Shown here piece after piece: positions 1 to 6,630 of a stretch of 18,999 bases of DNA. The stretch is from SIG622 sp045600125 (GTDB taxonomy: Bacteria; Bacillota; Clostridia; Oscillospirales; CAG-382). The stretch's first letter is position 1; each line of letters starts with the position of its first letter. Made by a program: the position numbers and the translations under genes. The DNA lies in assembly GCA_045600125.1 (NCBI GenBank), contig JAZRXH010000045.1:1-18999 (forward strand), in the 5' to 3' direction. Under the pieces are notes generated by a model. That model had not been told where the DNA came from and did not search any database. It saw only the letters and a list, made by a program, of their open reading frames with translations.

Positions 1-1
1 T

Positions 2-1354
2 GAAGAAAAAAACGACACTTTCGTAGCCGGAGACACCGTTTATGTTCCGGGAAAACCTGAAAATCAGTTTGCCATTAAGGACGGAACGGCTTCGTTCACG
101 GAGAAAAGACTTGCAGACCTTGTAGATGAGTATTCCGTTCCCAAGGGCGGCGTGTCCACTCAAAACTATGCCAAGGCATACGTTGCGTACATTTCTCCGG
201 CTGATTTTCTGAGCCTGACGGCGAGAAGTGCAAGCGTTGACAGAATCAAGACGGAAGCGAGAGAAAAGTACGGAAGTATTGATCCCGATACACTTGCAAG
301 CAACAGCGTGAGAGAACAACCGTATCTTGAAGTTGACTTTGACACCGGCGAAGTATTTGACCACAACGGTCGTCACCGCATGGTACTTCTTGACGATGCA
401 GGAATAAACAAGGTCGCTGTTGTGATCCGTGACTTCAATTCCGAAGCGAACAAATACAAAACGGATAAAAAAACGGATTACACGCTGAACGGTCAAGTGT
501 TCGGCGAAGGGACTGAGTACGAAGCCAAGGCACCCGGAAACGTCACGCTTGATGAAATCATTCCCCTCAGCCCGAGATACCGTGATGAGGTACTGGAAAA
601 GTTTGTGGATAACGAGTCGGACATAAAGTTCTCGTTCTCCGGCAAAAATGGGAGCGAAAGGACGTATACCGAGGACGAGTACGACCGATACGGATGGGCG
701 ATCGCCGACGGTGTTCTTGACAGAAAAGATCTGTCGCAGTTTTATTCCGATGTTGCTGATCTCAAGAAAAGAAAACAAAACTTTTGGAAAACACAGAGCG
801 GAAAGTATGTATTTGAAACGGAAAACAAACTAATCGTTTCGGACGGCAATTGGAAAATGCCTTCCATTGACGCTGTCGTAAAGGTTAGAGGAGAAAACAT
901 TGGAAACGTAAAGGAGTACATTTATGACACATTCAAAAAAACAGACGACATCGGATTTACGACCGAGGTTACTAAAACTGTTTACCCAACTTCCGATATC
1001 ACCACAAGAACAAGTGAAAATGGTACAACCTATGAAGAGTATGTCCGAGCCGGAAATAATCGAGTTCGCAGCAGTACTGGTACACAAACTGGAGACGGAA
1101 TACGGGCTGACTCCGACGGAACAGACGGCACCGGAAAGCAAGGAGTAAAATTCGCTCTGCCGGGCACAAATCCGAACGGAACAGAATTTATTCCGAATGA
1201 CCGCCGCGGGCAGCACCCGCAGGCACCTCGGGACCCCACAGTAGATAAAACCGTGAGCGCAGCTGCCCGAGTATTGTCCCGTTTGACCGCCTTATATTTA
1301 AGCGGTCAAACTCGTGAACAAAGCAAAAACAATCACTCTCTACTGTTTCGCTGA
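2..1354 (+). CDS. Large polyvalent mobile-element protein, C-terminal part (5' end outside window)
   Basis: The frame is open from the first bases of the window, so this is the C-terminal ~450 residues of a longer protein. An early segment reads GEVFDHNGRHRMVLL (about 345-389), a GRHR-type motif like that of ParB/sulfiredoxin-fold domains in phage and conjugative-element multidomain proteins. Further on are KFSFSG (about 632-649) and VKFALPG (about 1147-1167), spacer motifs often seen between domains of such polyproteins. Residues from about 310 on are rich in Thr, Gly, Asp and Ser and look like a linker. After VKFALPG the sequence becomes atypical (many Arg, Pro, Ala) and stops at 1352-1354, so the protein is probably truncated relative to its relatives. 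The biochemical function is unknown. Membership of the mobile-element polyvalent class is a moderately confident inference from motifs. Confidence 0.6.
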   Translation, partial: EEKNDTFVAGDTVYVPGKPENQFAIKDGTASFTEKRLADLVDEYSVPKGGVSTQNYAKAYVAYISPADFLSLTARSASVDRIKTEAREKYGSIDPDTLASNSVREQPYLEVDFDTGEVFDHNGRHRMVLLDDAGINKVAVVIRDFNSEANKYKTDKKTDYTLNGQVFGEGTEYEAKAPGNVTLDEIIPLSPRYRDEVLEKFVDNESDIKFSFSGKNGSERTYTEDEYDRYGWAIADGVLDRKDLSQFYSDVADLKKRKQNFWKTQSGKYVFETENKLIVSDGNWKMPSIDAVVKVRGENIGNVKEYIYDTFKKTDDIGFTTEVTKTVYPTSDITTRTSENGTTYEEYVRAGNNRVRSSTGTQTGDGIRADSDGTDGTGKQGVKFALPGTNPNGTEFIPNDRRGQHPQAPRDPTVDKTVSAAARVLSRLTALYLSGQTREQSKNNHSLLFR

Positions 1355-1482
1355 GGTCAAACGCCGACCTCGGCGAAAATTTGTTTCCGGTTCGCTCGCA
1401 AAGTTACTCTGAGTGAAAGTTTTCAAAGAAAACTTCAGCTTGGGGCAAAGCGCAAGGGAGTGCTTGCGACATGCCGTGCCCA
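1206..1482. repeat. Cluster of five inverted repeats at the edge of the left element
   Basis: Five hairpins follow each other: GCGGG/CCCGC (1206-1220); GTTTGACCGC/GCGGTCAAAC (1281-1290 and 1302-1311); CTGAGGTC/GACCTCGG with one wobble pair (1351-1373); AAGTTTTC/GAAAACTT with a 3-nt loop (1417-1435); CGCAAG/CTTGCG (1451-1468), inside a weaker outer pairing of 1441-1447 with about 1477-1482. None is followed by a clean T-run. They may be recombination or attachment-region structures, REP-like elements, or part of a structured transcript. The repeats are seen directly; their role is unknown. Confidence 0.6.
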
Positions 1483-1503
1483 TCGAAAATAGTTTTTTCA
1501 CCG

Positions 1504-1532
1504 TTGCATTTTCCGAAAAAGTATGTTAAAAT
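1504..1532 (+). promoter_or_regulatory. Sigma-A promoter of the GH110-like lipoprotein gene
   Basis: The -35 box is TTGCAT (1504-1509), the spacer is 17 nt, and the -10 box is TAAAAT (1527-1532) with an extended TGn at 1524-1526. Transcription should start near 1539, about 65 nt before the ATG. An inverted repeat, CCGTTGC (1501-1507) and GCAACGG (1542-1548), straddles the promoter and could hold operator half-sites. Confidence 0.75.
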
Positions 1533-1563
1533 AGAATATCCGCAACGGAAATTGAATGAAGAA

Positions 1564-1590
1564 AGATAAAAAAGATAAAAAAGATAAAAA
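1564..1590 (+). repeat. 9-bp tandem repeat (three copies) in the 5' leader
   Basis: AGATAAAAA occurs three times head to tail, immediately before the ribosome binding site AGGA (1591-1594) of the gene at 1603. Copy number could vary by slippage and alter translation initiation; this is inference. Confidence 0.8.
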
Positions 1591-1602
1591 AGGAAAAGCA
1601 TT

Positions 1603-3321
1603 ATGGAAACGACAACACTTACAAAGGCGGTGGCAATCATTATGAGTATTCTTTCGGTATTTACGGGCTGTAAGAACAACGTGCAAATAGACTACGGCTT
1701 TGTGCCGGAGGTCTCTTCCCTTGTGACGGCGGACACGCCGATCAATGCTTCCATGCAGGCGATGCTGGACGACGGCGGCAGTTTTCCTTCTTATGAGGCG
1801 GAAAGCTCGACGGCGGTCGTCGACCTTGCTGCGGCGGGACTTGTTCCCGACTCTCCCGAGGCGGCAGCGTCCAATACGAAGATCATAAGCTCCGCTATCA
1901 AGAAGGCGAAGGACGGCACCACGATCCTGCTTCCTTCGGGACGGTACTGCATTACCGCTTCCATGCTGAACCACATCGCAATAGACGGCAAAAACGGCAT
2001 CTATATCAAGGGCGATTCCACCGAGCTTGTGAACACGTCCTTTGACGCCTCGCCGGACGGGAACAGCGGCTACGTGGGAAGCGTCATCATGTACATCACG
2101 GACAGCGTCGGCGTGACGCTGGACGGCATCTCGGTGGACTTTCTGCACCATACCACCGCCGAAGGCATGATCACCGAGCAGAAGGACGGCAAGACCTATT
2201 TCCGCCTTCCCGAGGACTTCGACAAGGGCGGCGTTCTTCCTCTTATCGGCGGCGAGCACTGCCTTGCGGCGAGCTTCTTTGAGCCGGACGGCATCATCCG
2301 CTCCGAGGAAAGATACTTCTCGGACGAGGAGAACATGACCATAAATAAAGAATCGGACAGTACCTTCTCGGTGAACTGCATCTGCGGCAGTGTGGGCAAG
2401 CGCATCCTTCTCCGTCTTGAGTCGAAGGAGGGAGCCGCACCGCTGTTCCCCGCCATGGGAAATACCAATCTGACCTTCCGGAACATCAATATATATTCTT
2501 CTCCCTCCGCCGTGGTCATCGCCACAAGCGGCAACGTGAACCTCTGCTTCGACGGCATGAAGGTGGAAGCGAGAGAAGGTCTTGACCGGCTTTACGCCTC
2601 CAACGTGGACTGCATCCACATTGCCGATATGCGGGGAAAGCTCGTCCTCAAGAACAGCCGCTTTGTGGGCATCGGCGACGACGCTCTCAACATTCACAGC
2701 ATGACCTCCAGGGTGGACTCGATAAGCGGCAATAATGTCAAGATTTTGAACCGGGACGGCAGCGCCCCCGGCTCGAGCTGGGCAAAAGCGGGGGATACCG
2801 TGGAATTCTTCGACGAAAAGCTCTCCTCCATCGGAAGATCCAAAATCCTCGGCTTTGACGGCTCGAAGCTCGTCCTCGATACGCTTCCCGAGCTTCCCGA
2901 GCGGTGTACCTTCGTCCACAACATTTCCTCCGCTCCCGTTACCTACATCGAAAACTGCCACGTGGAGAGAAGCCGTGCAAGAGCCTTCCTCATCCAGACG
3001 AAAAACACCGTCATCAAAGACTGCAGCTTTGAGAATATCCGCCTTTCCGCTCTCCTCGTTTCCCCCGACTTCGTGACCTGGTTCGAGGGCGGCTTCGTGG
3101 ATAATCTCCTCATCACCGGCAATACCTTCAACAAGTGCTGCATCATCGGACGGGATCCGGGCTTCGGCGTCATCACGGCGTCCAACTGCCACGATTCTCC
3201 CACCGGAGCGGCGCTGGCGCAGAAATCGCATATCAACATTTCGGTCATTGACAACGAATTCCGCAACTGCCCCGCCAAGAACACCGTGCTTCTCTGCACG
3301 CAGAATCCGATCGTTCAGTGA
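1603..3321 (+). CDS. GH110-like right-handed beta-helix glycosidase, predicted lipoprotein
   Basis: A 572-aa protein with ATG at 1603 preceded by AGGA at an 8-nt spacing and a good promoter upstream. The first 23 residues form a short hydrophobic signal ending in SVFTGC, a plausible lipobox, so it is probably anchored outside the membrane. The body has repeated beta-helix rungs (for example LTFRNINIYSS, ENCHVERSRARAFLIQTKN). The key region is NVDCIHI followed by GIGDDALNIH: Asp336, Asp359 and Asp360 have the +23/+24 spacing that I recall for the three active-site aspartates of GH110 alpha-1,3-galactosidases. The length is close to that of the family. GH110 enzymes remove terminal alpha-1,3-galactose (blood-group B and related glycans). 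The next gene is araB, so activity on beta-L-arabinopyranosides, which resemble alpha-galactosides, is a possible alternative. The fold is fairly certain and the substrate uncertain. Confidence 0.72.
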   Translation: METTTLTKAVAIIMSILSVFTGCKNNVQIDYGFVPEVSSLVTADTPINASMQAMLDDGGSFPSYEAESSTAVVDLAAAGLVPDSPEAAASNTKIISSAIKKAKDGTTILLPSGRYCITASMLNHIAIDGKNGIYIKGDSTELVNTSFDASPDGNSGYVGSVIMYITDSVGVTLDGISVDFLHHTTAEGMITEQKDGKTYFRLPEDFDKGGVLPLIGGEHCLAASFFEPDGIIRSEERYFSDEENMTINKESDSTFSVNCICGSVGKRILLRLESKEGAAPLFPAMGNTNLTFRNINIYSSPSAVVIATSGNVNLCFDGMKVEAREGLDRLYASNVDCIHIADMRGKLVLKNSRFVGIGDDALNIHSMTSRVDSISGNNVKILNRDGSAPGSSWAKAGDTVEFFDEKLSSIGRSKILGFDGSKLVLDTLPELPERCTFVHNISSAPVTYIENCHVERSRARAFLIQTKNTVIKDCSFENIRLSALLVSPDFVTWFEGGFVDNLLITGNTFNKCCIIGRDPGFGVITASNCHDSPTGAALAQKSHINISVIDNEFRNCPAKNTVLLCTQNPIVQ

Positions 3322-3346
3322 TCCTTTCACGGAAAGAATAAAAAAG

Positions 3347-3379
3347 CAGAGCCGTCGGTCACCCCGGCGGTTCTGTTCT
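3347..3379 (+). terminator. Possible weak terminator or attenuator between the GH110-like gene and araB
   Basis: CAGAGCCGTCGG (3347-3358) pairs with CCGGCGGTTCTG (3364-3375), a 12-bp stem with two wobble pairs and a 5-nt loop. Only TTCTC follows, so termination would be partial. No convincing promoter lies before araB, so read-through from the GH110-like gene is likely. Confidence 0.5.
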
Positions 3380-3406
3380 CAAAAGAGAAAAAAGGAGAAA
3401 ACAAAG

Positions 3407-5038
3407 ATGGGAAAAACCGTCATCGGCATCGACTTCGGCACCCTTTCCGCCCGTGCGGCTCTGTACGATACGGAGGATGGCAGAGAGCTTGCCTCTTCCG
3501 TCTGCGAATACCCTCACGGCGTCATCGACGACAGCGGCTGCCTTGGCAAAAGAAAGCCCGAAAAGGGCACGGCGCTGCAGGATCCCGACGATTATCTTTT
3601 TGCGCTGAAGACTACCGTTCCGGCGCTTCTCGAAAAGTCCGGCATCCGGAAGGAGGACGTCTGCGGCATCGGCTTCGACTTCACCTCCTGCACACTTCTC
3701 CCGGTGCGCCGGGACGGTACGCCTCTTTGCCGGGAGGAAAAGTACAAAGAAGAGCCGAATGCCTATGTAAAACTGTGGAAGCATCACACGGCGCAAAAGT
3801 ATGCGGACCTCATGACCGAAAAGGCGGAAGGCGCCGGGTGGCTCGCCTCCTACGGCGGCAAGGTCTCCTCCGAGTGGTTCTTCCCGAAGGTAATGGAAAC
3901 GCTGTGCGAGGCGGAAGAAGTTTATCGGGAGACCGACTTCTTTATGGAGGCGGGGGACTGGCTCGTGATGTGCCTGTGCGGAAAAGCGCTCGGCAACACC
4001 TGCATGGCGGGCTTCAAGGCATTTTACGATACCGGCGCCGGCTTTGTTCCCGACGAATACCTTGCCCGCTGCGACAAAAGACTTTCCGGCATCATCGGCA
4101 CGAAGGTCATAGATAAAATTCTTCCCTCCGGTGAGCTTGCGGGAAGAATGACGAAGGAGGGCGCAGAGCTTACGGGACTTGCCGAAGGCACCGCCGTCGC
4201 CTCGCCCGTCATCGACGCCCACGCCGCTTTCCCGGCGCTCGGCATCACCGAAAAGGGCGCCATGCTCCTCATCGTCGGCACCTCCGGGTGCCATCTGTGT
4301 CTCGACGACCGGGAGCGGAAAATCCCCGGCATCTGCGGCTATGTGCGGGACGGCGTCATAAAAGGGAAAACGGTCTACGAGGCAGGGCAGTCTGCCGTGG
4401 GGGATATCTTCGACTGGTTCGTAAAGAACTGCGTGCCGAAGTCCTATGCACAGGAGTGCGAAAGGACGGGCATTCCGGTGCATAAGCTCCTTCGGGAAAA
4501 AGCGGAGAAGCCGGGCGTAGGCGAGAGCGGTCTTATCGCCCTTGACTGGTGGAACGGCAACCGGAGCGTTCTTGCGGATTCCGGACTTTCGGGGCTTATC
4601 GTCGGACTTACCCTTTCCACAAAGCCGGAGGAGATCTACCGGGCTCTTCTCGAGGCGTGTGCCTACGGGACAAGGGTCATCGTGGACACCTTCCGAAGCG
4701 GCGGCACCGATATTTCCGAGATCTACGCTGCCGGCGGCATCGCCGGAAAGGACAGCCTCATGATGCAGATCTACGCCGACGTTCTCGGTATGCCGATCCG
4801 GGTCGCCGAGGGGAACGTATCCAGCGCCCTCGGAAGCGCCGTCCTCGCCGCCTGCGCCTGCGGTCTTTATCCCGATGTGAAAAAGGCGGCGGAGCACATG
4901 GTAAGGCAGAACTATAAGACCTACACGCCGATCCCGGGAAACAGCGAAAAGTACGAAAAGCTCTTCCGGATATACAAAAGGCTCCACGACTTTTTCGGCG
5001 TCGGGGAGCGGGAGATCATGGCGGAACTGAAAAAATAA
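3407..5038 (+). CDS. araB: L-ribulokinase (FGGY carbohydrate kinase)
   Basis: ATP-dependent phosphorylation of L-ribulose to L-ribulose 5-phosphate, the second step of L-arabinose catabolism, in the cytoplasm. The protein is 543 aa, close to the usual ~550-570. The start at 3407 is chosen because AAGGAG (3392-3397) lies 9 nt upstream and the protein then begins MGKTVIGIDFGTLSARAAL, the FGGY phosphate-binding loop; the frame is open upstream, but that part does not look like protein. Typical ribulokinase segments are YPHGV, ALQDPDDYL, GIGFDFTSCT and LWKHHTAQ in the N-terminal lobe, and AGQSAVGDIFDWF, DWWNGNR and EIYAAGGIAGKDSLMMQIYA (nucleotide-binding side) in the C-terminal lobe. The isomerase (araA) and epimerase (araD) are not in the window. 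It follows the GH110-like gene by 85 nt and is probably expressed with it. Confidence 0.93.
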   Translation: MGKTVIGIDFGTLSARAALYDTEDGRELASSVCEYPHGVIDDSGCLGKRKPEKGTALQDPDDYLFALKTTVPALLEKSGIRKEDVCGIGFDFTSCTLLPVRRDGTPLCREEKYKEEPNAYVKLWKHHTAQKYADLMTEKAEGAGWLASYGGKVSSEWFFPKVMETLCEAEEVYRETDFFMEAGDWLVMCLCGKALGNTCMAGFKAFYDTGAGFVPDEYLARCDKRLSGIIGTKVIDKILPSGELAGRMTKEGAELTGLAEGTAVASPVIDAHAAFPALGITEKGAMLLIVGTSGCHLCLDDRERKIPGICGYVRDGVIKGKTVYEAGQSAVGDIFDWFVKNCVPKSYAQECERTGIPVHKLLREKAEKPGVGESGLIALDWWNGNRSVLADSGLSGLIVGLTLSTKPEEIYRALLEACAYGTRVIVDTFRSGGTDISEIYAAGGIAGKDSLMMQIYADVLGMPIRVAEGNVSSALGSAVLAACACGLYPDVKKAAEHMVRQNYKTYTPIPGNSEKYEKLFRIYKRLHDFFGVGEREIMAELKK

Positions 5039-5060
5039 AACGGAAAAACAGAAAGGAAAA

Positions 5061-5112
5061 AGGGACGGCTTGCGGACCGTCCCTCTCTCTTTCCCCGAAA
5101 ACGGGGGCTTTT
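5061..5112. terminator. Bidirectional terminator between araB and the convergent zinc-ribbon gene
   Basis: There are two hairpins. AGGGACGG/CCGTCCCT (5061-5068, 5077-5084) is followed by TTTTT when read on the minus strand, ending the zinc-ribbon gene. CCCCG-AAAA-CGGGG (5093-5106) is followed by GCTTTT on the plus strand, ending araB. Confidence 0.75.
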
Positions 5113-5127
5113 GCACAGGATTCCTTC

Positions 5128-5595
5128 TTACTTCAGGAACTTGAGGCTGCGGATGATGGCGGGCTCTTTAGCCTTGCCGCTCATAGCCTGGAAGAAGGTG
5201 ATGACTTCAATGACGAAGATAATGATGTTGCAGATGCCGGCTGCGATGGGAATGATGATGGTCCAGCAGAGGACGGCGGCGATCAGCATAAGGAAGATCT
5301 GCACGATATTGATCTTGATGGCCTGCTTTACGTGGAAGTCAACGAACTTCGACGTGGGCGAGCAGATCTTTGCGAGAATCATACCGAGGATGCTGAAAAG
5401 ATAGGGAACGATCGCCCATACCTTGTTTTCGGAGATATCCCGGGGATCCATTTCGGCGGTGTGATCATAGGGGTCGATCGCATAGGGAGCAGGGGTATAG
5501 ACGGGGTTGGTGCCGGCAGCCAGATTGGCTCCGCAGCCGGTGCAGAAAGTAGCACCGTCGATGTTTTCCGTACCGCAGTTCGGACATTTACTCAT
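5128..5595 (-). CDS. Zinc-ribbon membrane protein (DUF4870/Tic20-like)
   Basis: A 155-aa protein; AAGGAG stands about 10 nt before the ATG. It begins with a zinc ribbon, CPNCG (Cys4, Cys7) and CTGCG (Cys18, Cys21), then a Pro/Tyr-rich linker (about 28-50), then three hydrophobic segments at about 59-78, 93-111 and 113-136. The segment VDFHVKQAIKI between the first two resembles the FHxxQA motif of DUF4870/Tic20-like small membrane proteins. The zinc ribbon should face the cytoplasm. The function of this class is not known. Its position next to carbohydrate genes seems incidental. The GNAT gene lies upstream on the same strand, with a 127-nt gap that contains a 6-bp inverted repeat (GGGAGC 5656-5661, GCTCCC 5678-5683) but no clear T-run. 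Confidence 0.75.
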   Translation of the reverse strand: MSKCPNCGTENIDGATFCTGCGANLAAGTNPVYTPAPYAIDPYDHTAEMDPRDISENKVWAIVPYLFSILGMILAKICSPTSKFVDFHVKQAIKINIVQIFLMLIAAVLCWTIIIPIAAGICNIIIFVIEVITFFQAMSGKAKEPAIIRSLKFLK

Positions 5596-5722
5596 AATAT
5601 AAACACTCCTTTTCTTATTCGGCGGATCTTGCCGCCATAGATGTATTTTTCGGAAGGGAGCCGTACTTTTGTATAAAGCTCCCGTCAGAAACGGTTTTTG
5701 CGGGACGGATATCGCAGTTTTC

Positions 5723-6334
5723 TCAGTTCCCTGCGGAAAAATCCTCCCGGGTGATGAAATATACGTGGATGGTCTTGTAGTCGCCCTTCACGTACATGGA
5801 ATGACGGTAGACGCCTTCGAGCCTCATACCCAGCTTCTGCATGACACGGAGAGAACGGTCGTTGCCCTCCATGAATTTCGCCTTGATGAGGCTGACGCCG
5901 TAGGTATCGAAGCAGAACTTCATGACGGTCCTTGCCGCTTCCACGGCAAGCTCTCTTCCCCAGTAGTCGGGGTTCAGAACGTACCCGATCTCGATGGAAT
6001 TCTCGTCCTCGTCGTATGAGGTGATGCCGCAGGTACCGATGAACTTCCCGTTCTCCCTGTAGGTGAGCCCGAAATCCCAGAACGAACCCGAAGCATACTT
6101 TTTCTGCAGCAGCTTTACGTACCGCCGGGTCTCGAGGGGACCGGAATGGGGCATCCACAAAAGGTACTTCGGCACCTCGTCAAGATGCGAATACTCGTAC
6201 ATGTCATCGGCGTTTTCCGGCACTATTTTTTTGTATAAGAGACGCTCACTGGATAGCTCCGGCTCGCCCTTGAAGGTTTCTTTGATCTTGTCGCCGAGGC
6301 TTATCTCCTGCGGCGTTTTTCTGAAAAACAGCAT
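5723..6334 (-). CDS. GNAT family N-acetyltransferase (RimJ/RimL type)
   Basis: A 203-aa protein expected to transfer an acetyl group from acetyl-CoA to an amino group of a protein N-terminus or a small molecule; the substrate cannot be predicted. After a ~25-residue extension it has the RimJ/RimL layout: LSSERLLYKKIVPENADDMY (about 28-46), FIGTCGIT (98-105), the acetyl-CoA pyrophosphate loop region NPDYWGRELAVEA (121-133), and the C-terminal NDRSLRVMQKLGM (158-170), typical of the family. The start has GGAG 5 nt upstream and a very good promoter at 6392-6420. The N-terminal extension before the domain is slightly long but not unusual. Confidence 0.88.
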   Translation of the reverse strand: MLFFRKTPQEISLGDKIKETFKGEPELSSERLLYKKIVPENADDMYEYSHLDEVPKYLLWMPHSGPLETRRYVKLLQKKYASGSFWDFGLTYRENGKFIGTCGITSYDEDENSIEIGYVLNPDYWGRELAVEAARTVMKFCFDTYGVSLIKAKFMEGNDRSLRVMQKLGMRLEGVYRHSMYVKGDYKTIHVYFITREDFSAGN

Positions 6335-6391
6335 ATTTTCTCCGCTCTGCGGCTTCTTTTGCCGCCTGTCAACGGCATACCGTCTACGATG

Positions 6392-6420
6392 ATTATACTA
6401 TATGTTTTTCTTCTTTGCAA
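6392..6420 (-). promoter_or_regulatory. Sigma-A promoter of the GNAT gene
   Basis: Read on the minus strand: -35 TTGCAA (6415-6420), a 17-nt spacer and a perfect -10 TATAAT (6392-6397). The leader to the ATG at 6334 is about 50 nt. A second TTGCAA at 6427-6432 forms a short inverted repeat with the -35 box. Confidence 0.8.
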
Positions 6421-6488
6421 GGGTTTTTGCAAAAAAAAGAAAAGACGACGGAAAAATGCCGAAATCTTCTATTCCTTGGAAAAACTCC

Positions 6489-6517
6489 TTGCTTTTTCGC
6501 CTGTGCTGTGCTATAGT
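6489..6517 (+). promoter_or_regulatory. Sigma-A promoter of the GH28-like gene
   Basis: -35 TTGCTT (6489-6494), 17-nt spacer, -10 TATAGT (6512-6517) with an extended TGC at 6509-6511. The ~105-nt leader holds a hairpin GGGGC/GCCCC (6535-6539, 6549-6553) and an octamer tandem repeat (6577-6608). The gap 6335-6630 otherwise contains only the divergent GNAT promoter. Confidence 0.75.
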
Positions 6518-6576
6518 ACGGATGAGATAAAAAAGGGGCAAAAAAAGCGCCCCGGAAAAGATCGGTACATCACAAA

Positions 6577-6608
6577 ATATCCTGATATCCTGCTATCTTG
6601 ATAACTTG
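6577..6608 (+). repeat. Imperfect 8-bp tandem repeat in the leader of the GH28-like gene
   Basis: Four consecutive octamers: ATATCCTG, ATATCCTG, CTATCTTG, ATAACTTG, followed by ATAAAAAG. It ends about 10 nt before the ribosome binding site GGGAG (6619-6623). The period is clear; a role is unknown. Confidence 0.7.
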
Positions 6609-6630
6609 ATAAAAAGAAGGGAGAATCCCC

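Larger units (their letters stand above)
1..1482. mobile_element. Edge of a mobile element (prophage or conjugative element remnant)
   Basis: This stretch carries the 3' part of a polyvalent mobile-element protein and then a cluster of inverted repeats. It is visibly less GC-rich than the carbohydrate genes that start near 1600. The protein reads normally up to about position 1200 and then runs into a short tail unlike the rest. That suggests the element boundary or a deletion junction lies between about 1200 and 1480. No integrase or direct-repeat attachment site could be recognised, so the exact edge is unknown. That it is mobile DNA is inferred from the protein family. Confidence 0.5.

Noticed and set aside
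1498..3330. 610-codon open frame on the minus strand opposite the GH110-like gene
   Set aside because: It is a mirror of GC-rich codons, with biased His/Val/Asp/Gly composition, and there is no domain or ribosome binding site. The plus-strand frame has a promoter, a start and recognisable motifs.
3359..5116. 585-codon minus-strand open frame opposite araB
   Set aside because: araB is unmistakable on the plus strand; the opposite frame shows no motifs and runs through the terminator hairpins.
6415..6432. Terminator at the TTGCAA...TTGCAA repeat
   Set aside because: The stem is only 6 bp and overlaps the -35 box of the GNAT promoter; the adjacent A-run does not make a terminator for any gene ending there.
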